A stretch of 64,000 nt of DNA, from NCBI RefSeq assembly GCF_000526955.1, contig NZ_JAHB01000001.1, forward strand, positions 1-64,000, read 5' to 3'. The translations under genes and the position numbers were made by a program. Under the pieces are notes generated by a model. That model ran no database searches. It had not been told where the DNA came from and saw nothing but the letters and a program-made list of their open reading frames with translations. Below are positions 1-9,264 of this stretch, in pieces; within the stretch, counting starts at the first letter, position 1, and each line of letters begins with the position of its first letter. The stretch comes from Mycoplasmopsis cricetuli ATCC 35279 (GTDB lineage Bacteria > Bacillota_I > Bacilli_A > Mycoplasmatales > Metamycoplasmataceae).

Positions 1-382
1 AACCACTTCAGAGACACCATATGTGTTTTCTAAAATTTCAAGTTCAAGCACCAAGATAACTTATTCACTTGAGATTCCTCATTCAAATACTGAATTCTCT
101 TTAACAAATAATGAAAAACTATTTTTAGAATTTAACGCAATTTACAATGATGGTTCAAATGATCAAACACAAATGTTATCAACTGAATCTAAAACAGGCA
201 CAACTGCAGAAAAATCAACTGAATACACATATAAATATCAAATTGATTTTGATTTCACTATTCCTGAAAGTTTAAAAGATAAACAATTTACTCTTCAATT
301 TGTTTCATTAAAAAAAGGAACAGAAAAAGCTAGTGCAACAAGTATTAATATTACTAGCTCAAATGCAGAAGTAAGAGCTTAA
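1..382 (+). CDS. C-terminal part of an unrecognised protein (5' end outside window)
   Basis: An open frame enters the window in the second base and ends at a TAA at 380-382, giving 126 visible residues. The sequence is rich in Ser, Thr and Asn with alternating hydrophobic residues (for example SLEIPHSNTEF and FTLQFVSLKKG), which suggests an extracellular beta-sandwich domain such as those at the ends of mycoplasma surface proteins. No catalytic motif or membrane segment is visible. A strong terminator follows 14 bases after the stop, so it is the last gene of its unit. I do not recognise the family. Confidence 0.75.
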   Translation, partial: TTSETPYVFSKISSSSTKITYSLEIPHSNTEFSLTNNEKLFLEFNAIYNDGSNDQTQMLSTESKTGTTAEKSTEYTYKYQIDFDFTIPESLKDKQFTLQFVSLKKGTEKASATSINITSSNAEVRA

Positions 383-395
383 AAATTTAATATTT

Positions 396-436
396 AAAAA
401 ACATTTCAATAAATGAAATGTTTTTTTTTTTTTTTT
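396..436 (+). terminator. Rho-independent terminator after the first gene
   Basis: An 8-bp stem (ACATTTCA paired with TGAAATGT) with a short A/T loop is followed by sixteen T residues (421-436). It closes the transcription unit of the partial gene and insulates the lipoprotein promoter downstream. Confidence 0.85.
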
Positions 437-494
437 AAAAAAAAAATAATTATTTTGCTTGGTAAAAAAATGTGAAAATTTTTAAAAAGAAGAC

Positions 495-535
495 TTTTTT
501 GTAAAAAAAAAAAAAAAAGATTTTATAATATTATT
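495..535 (+). promoter_or_regulatory. Promoter with a 16-A tract between -35 and -10
   Basis: A TTGTAA -35-like box (499-504) and a perfect TATAAT -10 box (524-529) are separated by 19 bases. Sixteen of the bases just after the TTG are an unbroken A run (503-518). The lipoprotein ATG lies at 606. Known case: Vlp surface lipoprotein genes of M. hyorhinis switch by length change of a poly(A) tract placed next to the -10 box. The layout here is the same kind; that it switches is inference. Confidence 0.7.
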
Positions 536-605
536 GATTTTTTATGCTTTTTTAAAAGCTAAGAAATTATTATATTTTTACTATTTTAAAAGAAAAGAGA
601 TTAAA

Positions 606-1895
606 ATGAAACGCAAAAAATTAATGATTTTATCAACTCTACTTGTTAGTGTGGCTCCTATGATAGCGATTTCTTCTGCTTGTTCACAACAAACTGAACA
701 AAATAAAACACCAAATCAGAATGCTACTTCAGAAAATCCAAGAACTGAAGAAAAAACTCCTGAATCACAAGATACAAAAAATGAATTGCCAAATTCTAAC
801 AATGAATCAATAAATTCTTCAACAAATAATAATAATAATAATACAGATTCTAGTTTAGCAAAAAATGATACTGAATCTTCAAAAATAAATACAACAAAAG
901 AAGAAAAAATTGAAAATAATGAAAAACAAGAAAAAGAAAAATCAGAAAAAAATGAATCAACAACAACAATTCCTAACACTAAACCTAATTTAAATTCATA
1001 CATAATTACCAACAAAAACAAGAAAACATCAGAAGAATTAAAAGCTATAATTCAAAATATATTAGAAAAAATTAAAGAAATAACTGAAAAAATAAAACAA
1101 CAAAAAGAAGAAAAAGAAGAATTGCAACAAAATTCTGAAAACACAAATACTGTTACAAAACAAACAAGTGAAGAAGGTAAAGAAACTTCTTCTACAAGTT
1201 CAACAGATGTAACCTCTAATTCAAACTCAGAACCTCAAAATAATTCTTCCTCTGAAACTGATAATACTCAGATGCAAAGTAATGAACCTACTGGAGCTTC
1301 AAGTGAAGAAACAGCTAGTCCAACAAATACACAAGATAACACTGACCAAAGTGCAACAACTGATGCTTCTCAAGCTCCAGGTGAAAGTTCTGGTTCTGCA
1401 ACAGCTGAACAAACTGATAATAGTCCAGAGAGTGAAACAAGTGTTCAAAATAAACAACCTGCTGCTGACAATTCTCAAGATACACAGACTGACGCTGTTG
1501 AAAAAACTGTAGAAACAACACCAAGCGCTGAGGCTTCTCAACCTTCAGCAGAACCTGCTGGAGCTTCAAGTGAAGAAACAGCTAGTCCAACAAATACACA
1601 AGATAACACTGACCAAAGTGCAACAACTGATGTTTCTCAAACTCCAGGTGAAAGTTCTGGTCCTACCACTGATGCACAAACTTCTGATCAACAAAATGAT
1701 GGTACTCAGATGCAAAAAAATGAATCTCCTGAAACTTCAAGCACAGAACCAACTAATGAAGCAAGTGTTCAAAATGAACAACCTGCTGCTGGCGATTCTC
1801 AAGATGCAGATGCTAGCACTATTCAAAAAACTGCAGAAACACCAAATAGTGATGCTTCTCAACCTTCACCAGAATCTACTACTACAAACAGCTAG
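606..1895 (+). CDS. Repeat-containing surface lipoprotein, probably phase- and size-variable
   Basis: The protein has 429 residues. The start is the ATG at 606, preceded by AGAGA, not the in-frame ATG at 534, because the lipoprotein signal peptide begins here: basic MKRKK, a hydrophobic core, and Cys26 in AISSAC as the lipidation site. The mature part has no recognisable domain. It is extremely rich in Ser, Thr, Asn, Gln and Glu, contains a predicted helical Lys/Glu stretch around residues 140-180, and ends in two direct repeats of about 89 residues. Such low-complexity, repeat-tailed lipoproteins act as variable surface antigens in mycoplasmas. The promoter has a poly(A) tract suited to on/off switching. 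It stands alone between terminators. Confidence 0.88.
   Translation: MKRKKLMILSTLLVSVAPMIAISSACSQQTEQNKTPNQNATSENPRTEEKTPESQDTKNELPNSNNESINSSTNNNNNNTDSSLAKNDTESSKINTTKEEKIENNEKQEKEKSEKNESTTTIPNTKPNLNSYIITNKNKKTSEELKAIIQNILEKIKEITEKIKQQKEEKEELQQNSENTNTVTKQTSEEGKETSSTSSTDVTSNSNSEPQNNSSSETDNTQMQSNEPTGASSEETASPTNTQDNTDQSATTDASQAPGESSGSATAEQTDNSPESETSVQNKQPAADNSQDTQTDAVEKTVETTPSAEASQPSAEPAGASSEETASPTNTQDNTDQSATTDVSQTPGESSGPTTDAQTSDQQNDGTQMQKNESPETSSTEPTNEASVQNEQPAAGDSQDADASTIQKTAETPNSDASQPSPESTTTNS
1285..1818 (+). repeat. Two in-frame direct repeats of 267 bp in the lipoprotein gene
   Basis: The block starting with codons for GASSEETASPTNTQDNTDQ begins near 1291 and again near 1558, exactly 267 bases (89 codons) later. 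The first 75-80 bases of each copy are almost identical; the later parts diverge but keep SVQN-QPAA and ASQPS motifs. Recombination between copies would change protein length without breaking the frame. Confidence 0.9.
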
Positions 1896-1949
1896 TATTT
1901 AATATTTAAAATTAAACATTGTTTTTTTTAAAAAAGATTTTAACTAATT

Positions 1950-1981
1950 AAAAAACATCTTAAACAATAAGATGTTTTTTA
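1950..1981 (+). terminator. Terminator of the repeat lipoprotein gene
   Basis: A hairpin formed by AAAACATCTTA and TAAGATGTTTT with a short loop is followed by T residues, 55 bases after the lipoprotein stop codon. Confidence 0.85.
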
Positions 1982-2002
1982 ATAAAATAAGATAAGATAA
2001 AT

Positions 2003-2031
2003 AAAACATCAAGAACAATTCTTGATGTTTT
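2003..2031 (-). terminator. Terminator of argS, symmetric enough to work both ways
   Basis: A perfect 13-bp stem (AAAACATCAAGAA with its complement) around a CAA loop lies 14 bases beyond the argS stop. The A-rich left and T-rich right ends would allow termination from both converging genes. Confidence 0.85.
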
Positions 2032-2044
2032 TAAAATTATGCTA

Positions 2045-3727
2045 TTACATTTTTTCAGGAGCAGAAACACCAATTAAATTAAGTCCTATTTGAAGTACTG
2101 TTTGTGTTGCTTTAGTTAAAGTTAACAATGAAGATTCATGTTCTGAACCAATAATTTTATGTTCTGAATAAAAACTATTATACAAATTAGCAAGTATAAT
2201 TAAATATGAAGTCATTAATTGAACTTTATAAGTTTGTGTGATAGTTTTAACTAATTCAGGAAATAAATCTAATTGTAAAATTAATTTACGTATTTTGGGG
2301 TATTCAGAAAACGAAAAATTATAATTTAAATTTAAGTTTTGTGCTTTTGCTAAAATTGAACATGCTCTAGAATGAGCATATTGCACGGAAAATACTGGAT
2401 TGTTTTGAGAGTTAGAATTGCTTTGATCAATATCAAAATCAAATTTAGTATTTGAATCACGAGTTACCATCATAAAACGGATTGCATCTTTTGAAGAAAC
2501 ACTTAAAAGATCATCTAAAGTAACACTTGTTCCAGCTCTTTTGGACATCTTAAATTCACTGCCATCTTTAATTAATCTCACAAGTTGGACCACTAAAACA
2601 TACATAATGTCTTCTGAAAAACCTAAAGCTTGCAATGCAATTGACATTCTTGCTATATATCCTGAATGATCAGCTCCTCAAATGTTGATTAACTTAGATG
2701 ATTGACTAAGTTTTTGCAAATGATAAGCAATATCAGGAGTAAAATAGGTTAAATTACCATCACTTTTAACTAAAACTCGATCTTTATCATCTCCAAAGGT
2801 AGTTGTTTTTAAAAATATGGCACCATCTTTTTTATAAATATGTTCATGTAAACGTTCAATTGCTTTATCGATTTGACCACTTTTATAAATTGCTAACTCT
2901 GAGCTAAATAAATCAAATTCAATATCTAAATTTTTTAAATCACTCTTAATTTTTTCAAGTAACATATTTACACAAATACTACGAAATTCTCAGTAATTTT
3001 CATCAAAATTATTTAAAAATTTATCTTGATACTGATTTTTGATTTTTTTTGCCAGTCAAATAATATCATGTCCACGATAACAATCTTCAGGCATTGGCAT
3101 TTGTATGTTAAATAATTCATTATAACGAACTCTTGTTGAAACAACTAACACATCAATTTGATTTCCTGCATCATTTATATAATATTCAGCTGTTACTTTA
3201 TGTCCAAAATAACGCATAATTCTAACTAAAGAATCACCAATAGCAGCTCCTCGAGCATGACCAACATGTAAAAAACCTGTTGGATTTGCTGATACATATT
3301 CAACATTAATTGGTTTAATATTATCTAAATGATTTGTTTGTTTTGCTCCATATCCGTGTGCGGTTTGCAAAACATTTTGAAGTACAAATTTAAATGCTAC
3401 ATCATTAAAAGACATATTAATAAATCCAGGCATAGCGATATGAATGTCTTTGAATAATTTTTGTGAGTTTAATTGAACTTTATTGAGTTTATCAACAATA
3501 AATTGGGCTAACTCTAAAATAGATCTAGATGAATATTTTTTTAAAATAAAAGCAAAGTTAGTTGCATATTCATATTTTTTTAACATTTCATTATTTTGGG
3601 CTGGTTCAGTAATATTAAAGTTTAAATTTTTAAATTGAATTTTTAAATCAACTAAATTTTCTTTTTGTAATAAAACAAAAATTTTTTCCAATTCCTCTTT
3701 AATAATTTTATTTAATGTAACGGTCAT
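2045..3727 (-). CDS. argS: Arginyl-tRNA synthetase
   Basis: This 560-residue class I synthetase charges tRNA-Arg. The HIGH-type signature is HVGHARGAAIGDS in the first third, following YVSANPTGFL, and the KMSKS-type loop is KMSKRAGTSV. The C-terminal helical anticodon-binding domain ends in GVSAPEKM, a usual ArgRS ending. Several in-frame TGA codons (for example at about 2650-2680 and 2970-3055) are read as Trp; without them the gene looks broken. The start ATG follows AAAGGAA at good spacing. Length is normal for the family. It appears to be a single-gene unit with its own terminator. Confidence 0.97.
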
Positions 3728-3777
3728 AAAATTATTCCTTTTACTAGATTATTTTAATAAATTTTTACTTTAAATTT

Positions 3778-3809
3778 AAAATGTAAACAATATTAAAATA
3801 TTACATTTT
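3778..3809 (-). terminator. Terminator after the amino acid permease
   Basis: A 9-bp perfect stem AAAATGTAA / TTACATTTT lies 16-47 bases beyond the permease stop codon on the minus strand; the tail is A/T rich but not a pure T run. Confidence 0.65.
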
Positions 3810-3824
3810 AAATTATATTAAAAA

Positions 3825-5447
3825 CTATTTAATACCATTTTTGTGATTTGTAATTAATGTTTGATTCTTATCTTTATAAATTGAAACTACACTTGGGATA
3901 ATAATGATTGCTAAAAATAAAAAAAGCACTAAAATTAGCATAGAATTTCCAATAATAGAATTGTTTATTTTTTCCTGTGAAAAAGATTCTGTTGCTATAG
4001 CCGAAACGCTAATTCCTAAATCAACAAATGGTTGAATAAATGAAAAAAACATTGATAAAAATACAATAACCACCGAAATAATTGCTGAAGGAACAAAAAA
4101 CTTGCTTTTTGTTATTTTTACCTTCTTTGTTTTTCGATTAAATAATCCACCTAAAATTGCTGTTGATATAAATAAAAAAGTAATCACTGAAATTCAATTA
4201 GCCATTAAATCAGCAAAAGAATAAAGTTTACTCATTGAAAATGAGCCTTCTACTTCATAATCTCCTACATAAGAACTTGGGATATAACCAAGTGCTCCAA
4301 TTACTGTAAGAACTAATACAAATCCAATTGAAATAAATCCAACAATTACTGAACCAACAATTGGCCGTGAATTATTTAATTTATTTTTGTATTTTTCAGG
4401 TACTCAAAATTCATTAGCTTTAATTAAATCTTCAATAAACCTTGGTGCTCACATTGAAAATCCATTAATAATACCTAAAACACCAATGGCAATACAAATA
4501 TTAATTATTCCAAATAATCAACTTAATTTATTTTCATTAAGTCAATCACTAAAACCAAAAAAATCCCCTCCTTTAGTTCCAATTGACATTGATATTGCAA
4601 TAATTAGATAAATTAAAGTTATAACTCCAATGCCAATAACAAGCGCTACAGGAAGTTTCTTTGGTTCTTTCATTTCAGTTTGAATTCCAGCAGTAACATA
4701 AAAACCATCAAATGCAAAGAAAATTGCTGCCAATGATCCAAAGATACCAATTAAAGGACTAATTTTAAAAAAAGTAATTCCTTGTTCAAGTGAAGCTTTT
4801 GCAAATCAAGTGGTATTGTTTATATCAATATTTTGCGCTTTTCTGGTTGCACCTAAAACCACAAAACCTAAAATACCAGCTGCAATTAAAGGAATAAACT
4901 TAACAGCTAAAATAACAATATTATGAGCATTACCAATTTTTGTAAACACTCCTGGAATGAAAATAAATCATGCAGAAATGACTAAACTAATAGCAGTTCA
5001 AATAAACCAATCATGATTTGTTCCAAAATGATTGGTAATTCCAAAACCAGCTAAACCATCTTGTAAAGATAAAATAACATAAAGTGGCATGAAAAAATAT
5101 GTAAGAGGTAAATAAATAAATATCATAAAATTTTTACACATTTTATAGATATATTTATTAGTAAATGTTTGATTTCAACCGATAATACCTAAATTATCAT
5201 TTCTTCCACTTGAAATTTCAATCAAAGCAAGAGCAAGAGCAATCACAGCAATTGCTGCAATAATTCAACTCATAATGGCCAAAATAAGATTATTTCCAGA
5301 ATTTTCTAAAACTGTTTGTGACTTGAAAAAAATACCAGCACCAATGCTTGAACCAATTACAATTAAAATAATTGAAATAAATCCAATTTTTTTAACAGGT
5401 TTGCTATTTTGAAATAATCCTTTCTGTTCTAATTTTTCTTTATTCAT
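3825..5447 (-). CDS. APC-family amino acid permease, probable arginine/ornithine antiporter
   Basis: A 540-residue polytopic membrane protein, open throughout when TGA is Trp. The first membrane segment carries the APC hallmark [12 protein letters not shown] (about residues 33-44), and the later stretch [23 protein letters not shown] is the conserved central region of the family. About 12-14 hydrophobic segments are visible. It is the last gene of a former unit: directly upstream lie remnants of arcC, arcB and arcA in that transcription order, so an ArcD-like arginine/ornithine exchange role is the best guess from context. Substrate cannot be read from the sequence. If arginine breakdown is lost, the transporter may now serve plain uptake. 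Confidence 0.9.
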
Positions 5448-5490
5448 AAAAATCTTTCTTTAATTTTAATTTAAAATAATTTTTTCCAGC

Positions 5491-6270
5491 TTATTCAATA
5501 ATAATTCCTTGTAAATCTTTAAGATTACCAATAAATGCATCTTTTCCACCTTCTTCAAGAAAATGTATGGCCTCTTGCACTTTTGGCAGCATATTCCAAG
5601 AAGCAAACTGATTTTCATTAATGTATTGTTTTATTTTTTACATTAATATGTTTTAAAACTTGTTAATTTGGTTGCTTGTAATTGATCATTACATTATCAA
5701 CAGCAGCTAATATTACAAAATAATCTGCTTTAGTTAAAATGGTCATTTTGCTAAAGCAAAATCTTTATCAATAACCCCATCAACCCCATAAATCATACCA
5801 TATTTATCAGTAACTGTAGGAATTCCACTACAACCTCCAACAATAACAGTAGCATTATTTTTTTATTAATTTAATTATCTGTTTTATTCCAACAAAATTA
5901 GTTGGTTTTAGAGAAGAAACTAACTTTCGAAATTCTCTACCTGAATCTTCAATGATTATACTGTTTGGATTCATTTTTTTGCTTGAATGCATTTGTAATG
6001 GTATTAATCATATAATAATCAATATAACCTTAAATCATTGCTCCAACTCCAGTTAATGGAATAAGTAAAGATTTTTCATTTATTGTATGGCAAAAACAAA
6101 GCCATTAAAAATCATTCCAACTTGTGGTCCATTGCCATGACCAATAATTATTTGATTACCTTCTTTAACAAGTTTTGCTATTTTTTGAGATGATATTTTT
6201 ATTAATTCTTTTTGCTCTTCAGGGGTATTATCTAATGAATTGCCCCTAAAACAATAAAAATATGGCTCAT
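5491..6270 (-). pseudogene. arcC: Decayed carbamate kinase gene
   Basis: Reading from an ATG at 6268-6270 gives carbamate kinase pieces in order but in different frames: SHIFIVLGA, then NTPEEQKELIKISSQKIAKL and IIIGHGNGPQVGMIFN, later TVIVGGCSGIPTV followed by KYGMIYGVDGVIDKDFALAK, and at the end LPKVQEAIHFLEEGGKDAF. Normal enzyme is about 310 residues; here several frameshifts and internal stops break it. Carbamate kinase makes ATP from carbamoyl phosphate, the last step of the arginine dihydrolase pathway. The order and strand fit an old arcA-arcB-arcC-permease operon. It cannot make a working enzyme. Confidence 0.85.
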
Positions 6271-6289
6271 AATTAATATCCTATAGTAG

Positions 6290-7056
6290 TTAAAAATGTG
6301 CATGATTACCAGCCTGTTGAATTGATTTGTTATATTTTGATTGAAAACTTTATCAATTACTTCCATAACTTCAGTAACTATATAACTGGATATTTTAAAA
6401 TAAATTTTTCTTTAATAGATTTTAAAAACTTGGTATGATCATTATAAAATGTTAGAAAACAGTGTAAAAAACATCTATATTTTTTGCTGCTTTAGGTTTA
6501 TTATCAGAAGATGAAACTGAATCACCATTGTCTTTAAAAAGTTTTTACACAGCCTGAAAAATGGTTTTATGTTTTGGTACATTTTAACAATATCATGTTG
6601 ATTTTTCAATATTCATCCCAAAAAGCTGCTTTAATCATTAACGAACCAGCAATATTATTTTTGATATCTCCTGCAAAAGCGATTTTTTGTATTTTAAATC
6701 ACCTTTAAATTCTTTTGTAGTAATATAATTTGCAAACATTTGAGTTTCAGTTCAACATCAGTTAGATCATTTCAAACTGGCACTCCTGAGTATTTAAAAA
6801 TAGCATCAACATCTGATTGGAAAAATCATCTAAATTCAATTGCTTCATAAAATTCATTAAGTATCATAGCAGTATCTTTAATTGATTCTTTCTTGTTAAA
6901 GTTTGATCTAGCAGGTCCAATATATGTGCATGAAGCTCTTAAATCAATTGCTGCACTTCACAAACACAGCGTTTTTAGTTGAATCTTTTTGAAACATGAT
7001 GACAATGTTTTTTCCCTCCAATGGTAAATTATTAATATGTAATCGTTGCTTTTGAA
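6290..7056 (-). pseudogene. arcB: Decayed ornithine carbamoyltransferase gene
   Basis: Pieces of ornithine carbamoyltransferase are readable in shifting frames. The N-terminal part is LHINNLPLEGKNIVIMFQKDST, the carbamoyl-phosphate binding region, though the usual STRTR is damaged. Then come KKESIKDTAMILNEFYEAIEFR and SDVDAIFKYSGVPVWNDLTD, FKGDLKYKKIAFAGDIKNN, and near the 3' end SKYNKSIQQAGNHAHF before a stop at 6290-6292. Frameshifts, stops and missing segments (including the central catalytic part) rule out function. At its 5' end it is joined in frame to an arginine deiminase fragment, so a deletion has removed the intergenic region. Confidence 0.85.
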
Positions 7057-7490
7057 GAGTCTTTTCAGTTTTTTTGTTATGATCATAACCAGCCACAATT
7101 CTTAGTTGAATCACTAAATAATTAGTTGCATCAAAATTAGTTACTACATTAATATCAATATAGTTGACATTTTTCCTAAAACAGGAATTAAAATTAATTT
7201 TTACCAATTATTTTTTCAAGCAACTGCTCAAAATTTAAATTAATTACTTTTTTCTTATTTTATTTTCACTTAAATCAAATTTTCAAAACATCTAACATAT
7301 TCGGTGAATAAAAAAATTTATCTACATCTAGCATGGTAAGTCAAGTATCTAAGTGCATTAAATTTGGTAGTGAGGTAAAATTAATTGCATAAATATTTTT
7401 AAATTTTGTTTTTTGTTCAATTAATTTTTCTGTTGTTTTTCAAAAATTATTTTTGTTTTTTCTATAATAAATTCATTGCATTTTTTTAGT
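7057..7490 (-). pseudogene. arcA: C-terminal remnant of an arginine deiminase gene
   Basis: Only a late-central part of arginine deiminase survives: INFTSLPNLMHLDTWLTMLD then VDKFLYSPNMLDVLKIW, which contains the conserved HLDT motif, followed after a frameshift by IDINVVTNFDATNYLVI and GYDHNKKTEKTL. The N-terminal two thirds and the extreme C-terminus with its catalytic Cys region are absent. The last part is fused in frame to ornithine carbamoyltransferase sequence at about 7045-7060, giving an 87-codon chimeric reading frame (6944-7207). The enzyme would convert arginine to citrulline; here it is dead. Confidence 0.8.
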
Positions 7491-7653
7491 GAAGAAAAAT
7501 TTTATGTTTTCTAATAAAAATTACATTTTTAAAACCTTTTTTAAAAATGGATAATTTTAATGTGCAAAACAATAACATTTAAACATATAAATTTTAAACT
7601 TTTTAAAATATTGAAAATTTTTTTTGCTTAAAACTGAAATTTTTCCCAAATAA

Positions 7654-7678
7654 AAAAGAACTCATTTTGAGTTCTTTT
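7654..7678 (-). terminator. Terminator of tuf
   Basis: A perfect 11-bp stem (AAAAGAACTCA / TGAGTTCTTTT) with a TTT loop lies 22 bases beyond the tuf stop; read on the minus strand it ends in a T run. Confidence 0.9.
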
Positions 7679-7699
7679 AATAAATTTAATTTATATAAA

Positions 7700-8887
7700 T
7701 TACTTAATAATTTTGGTTACTGAACCAGCTCCAACTGTACGTCCACCTTCACGAATTGAAAATTTTGTTCCCTCTTCAACAGCAATAGGAGAAATAAGTT
7801 TAACTTTTAAATTAACATTTTCTCCAGGCATAACCATTTCACGTGAAGCTTCAAATTCAACTCCTCCAGTAACATCAGTTGTACGGAAATAAAATTGAGG
7901 TTTGTAATTTTTAAAGAATGGTGTGTGACGCCCACCTTCCTCTTTTTTAAGAACATAAATAGCTGCTTCAAATTCAGTGTGAGGAACAATTGAACCTGGT
8001 TTTGCAAGAACTTGCCCACGTTCTACTTCTTCACGGTTTACTCCACGAAGTAAAAGACCTGCATTATCTCCTGCCATAGCTTCTTTAAGATTTTTACGGA
8101 ACATTTCAATTCCAGTAACAACTGTTTTTTTAGTAGGTTTGAGACCAACAATTTCAACTTCTTCATTAAGTGTTAATTTCCCACGTTCAACACGACCTGT
8201 TGCAACAGTTCCACGACCTGTAATTGTAAATACATCTTCAACAGCCATCAAGAATGGTTTTTCAAATTCTTTAACAGGGGTTTCAATGTATGTATCAACT
8301 GCATCCATAAGTTCCATAATTTTGTCTTCGTATTTTGCATCACCTTGAAGAGCTTTAAGAGCAGAACCACGAATAATAGGTGCATTGTCTCCATCAAATC
8401 CATACTCTGAAAGAAGTCCACGAATTTCCATTTCAACAAGTTCAATCATTTCTTCATCACCTTCAAGCATGTCACATTTGTTTAAGAAAACAACCATACG
8501 TGGCACACCAACTTGTTTAGATAAAAGAATGTGTTCACGAGTTTGAGGCATAGGTCCATCAGTTGCAGCAACTACTAGAATAGCTCCATCCATTTGTGCT
8601 GCTCCTGTGATCATATTTTTAACATAATCAGCATGTCCTGGACAGTCTACGTGTGCATAGTGACGCTTTTCTGTTTGATATTCAATATGAGCTGTGTTAA
8701 TTGTTATTCCACGTGCCCTTTCTTCTGGAGCATTATCAATAGAAGCGTAATCACGAGCTTCTGAAAGACCTTTTTTAGATAAAACAGTTGCAATAGCTGC
8801 AGTTAAAGTAGTTTTACCATGATCAACGTGTCCGATTGTTCCAACATTAACATGTTCTTTACTACGATCAAAATCTAATTTTGCCAT
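7700..8887 (-). CDS. tuf: Elongation factor Tu
   Basis: This 395-residue GTPase delivers aminoacyl-tRNA to the ribosome. All G motifs are present: GHVDHGKT (P loop, about residues 19-26), the TIN switch region [22 protein letters not shown] (DxxG), NKCD and SAL. Domains 2 and 3 are complete to [10 protein letters not shown]. Base composition is richer in G+C than its neighbours and codon use is cleaner, as expected for a highly expressed gene. The start follows GAAAGGA with a 9-base spacer. It is a single-gene unit with an unusual structured upstream region and a strong terminator. Confidence 0.98.
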   Translation of the reverse strand: MAKLDFDRSKEHVNVGTIGHVDHGKTTLTAAIATVLSKKGLSEARDYASIDNAPEERARGITINTAHIEYQTEKRHYAHVDCPGHADYVKNMITGAAQMDGAILVVAATDGPMPQTREHILLSKQVGVPRMVVFLNKCDMLEGDEEMIELVEMEIRGLLSEYGFDGDNAPIIRGSALKALQGDAKYEDKIMELMDAVDTYIETPVKEFEKPFLMAVEDVFTITGRGTVATGRVERGKLTLNEEVEIVGLKPTKKTVVTGIEMFRKNLKEAMAGDNAGLLLRGVNREEVERGQVLAKPGSIVPHTEFEAAIYVLKKEEGGRHTPFFKNYKPQFYFRTTDVTGGVEFEASREMVMPGENVNLKVKLISPIAVEEGTKFSIREGGRTVGAGSVTKIIK

Positions 8888-9060
8888 ATTTTAAAATCCT
8901 TTCTATTCTATTTTTAACAAAATATACATTATATTAAAGTTAAGATACAATTTTATATCTACACAATATAAATTTGCACATTATAAGTTTTAGCGCTAAA
9001 ACCACCATAGTCTAGCCTTTCAACTAGAACCTGTCCGTTAGAAATAGCATTAAAATTTTA
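8888..9060 (-). promoter_or_regulatory. tuf upstream region with a 16-bp palindrome and structured leader
   Basis: Between the lipoprotein terminator and tuf there is a patch (8977-9050) clearly richer in G+C than other spacers. On the minus strand it contains a 5-bp stem TCTAG / CTAGA with an 8-base loop, then a perfect 16-bp palindrome GTTTTAGCGCTAAAAC (8987-9002), directly followed by TATAAT (8979-8984 region). A second TATAAT lies nearer tuf (about 8930-8936). Either the palindrome is an operator just upstream of a -10 box, or, if transcription starts further up, a hairpin in a long leader. No known riboswitch class is recognised. Confidence 0.5.
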
Positions 9061-9149
9061 ACATAAAAATTTGAAAAAAAATATTTTTAGAGAGTCAATG
9101 TTTTTTAGTAGAGAAAAATAAATTATCAATTTATTTTATACATAAAATA

Positions 9150-9186
9150 AAAATTCTCTTTATTAAAAAACATAAAAGAGAATTTT
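9150..9186 (-). terminator. Terminator of the His-rich lipoprotein
   Basis: A 12-bp perfect stem AAAATTCTCTTT / AAAGAGAATTTT with a 13-base loop lies about 80 bases beyond the lipoprotein stop codon on the minus strand. Confidence 0.8.
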
Positions 9187-9264
9187 AATTAAGATTTATT
9201 AGTTAAATTTAAGGATTATTTTAGTAAAAATTTACATTTTTCACATATATTTTTAATATGCTTT

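Noticed and set aside
716-1021. A 101-codon minus-strand frame opposite the repeat lipoprotein
   Set aside because: It is the mirror of low-complexity codons of the real gene; it has no ribosome site and no recognisable product.
1285-1818. Possible CRISPR-like or mobile repeat
   Set aside because: The repeat is 267 bp, in frame and inside one coding region; there are no short spaced repeats, cas genes, transposase or terminal inverted repeats anywhere in the window.
7807-8445. Small frames on both strands within tuf
   Set aside because: They overlap a perfectly conserved EF-Tu gene and are shadows of its coding sequence.
8945-9050. A translatable stretch upstream of tuf (minus strand, AISNGQVLVERLDYGGF...)
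   Set aside because: It looks protein-like but has no start codon or ribosome site and a stop just upstream. A structured leader or operator is more likely; a fossil fragment cannot be excluded.
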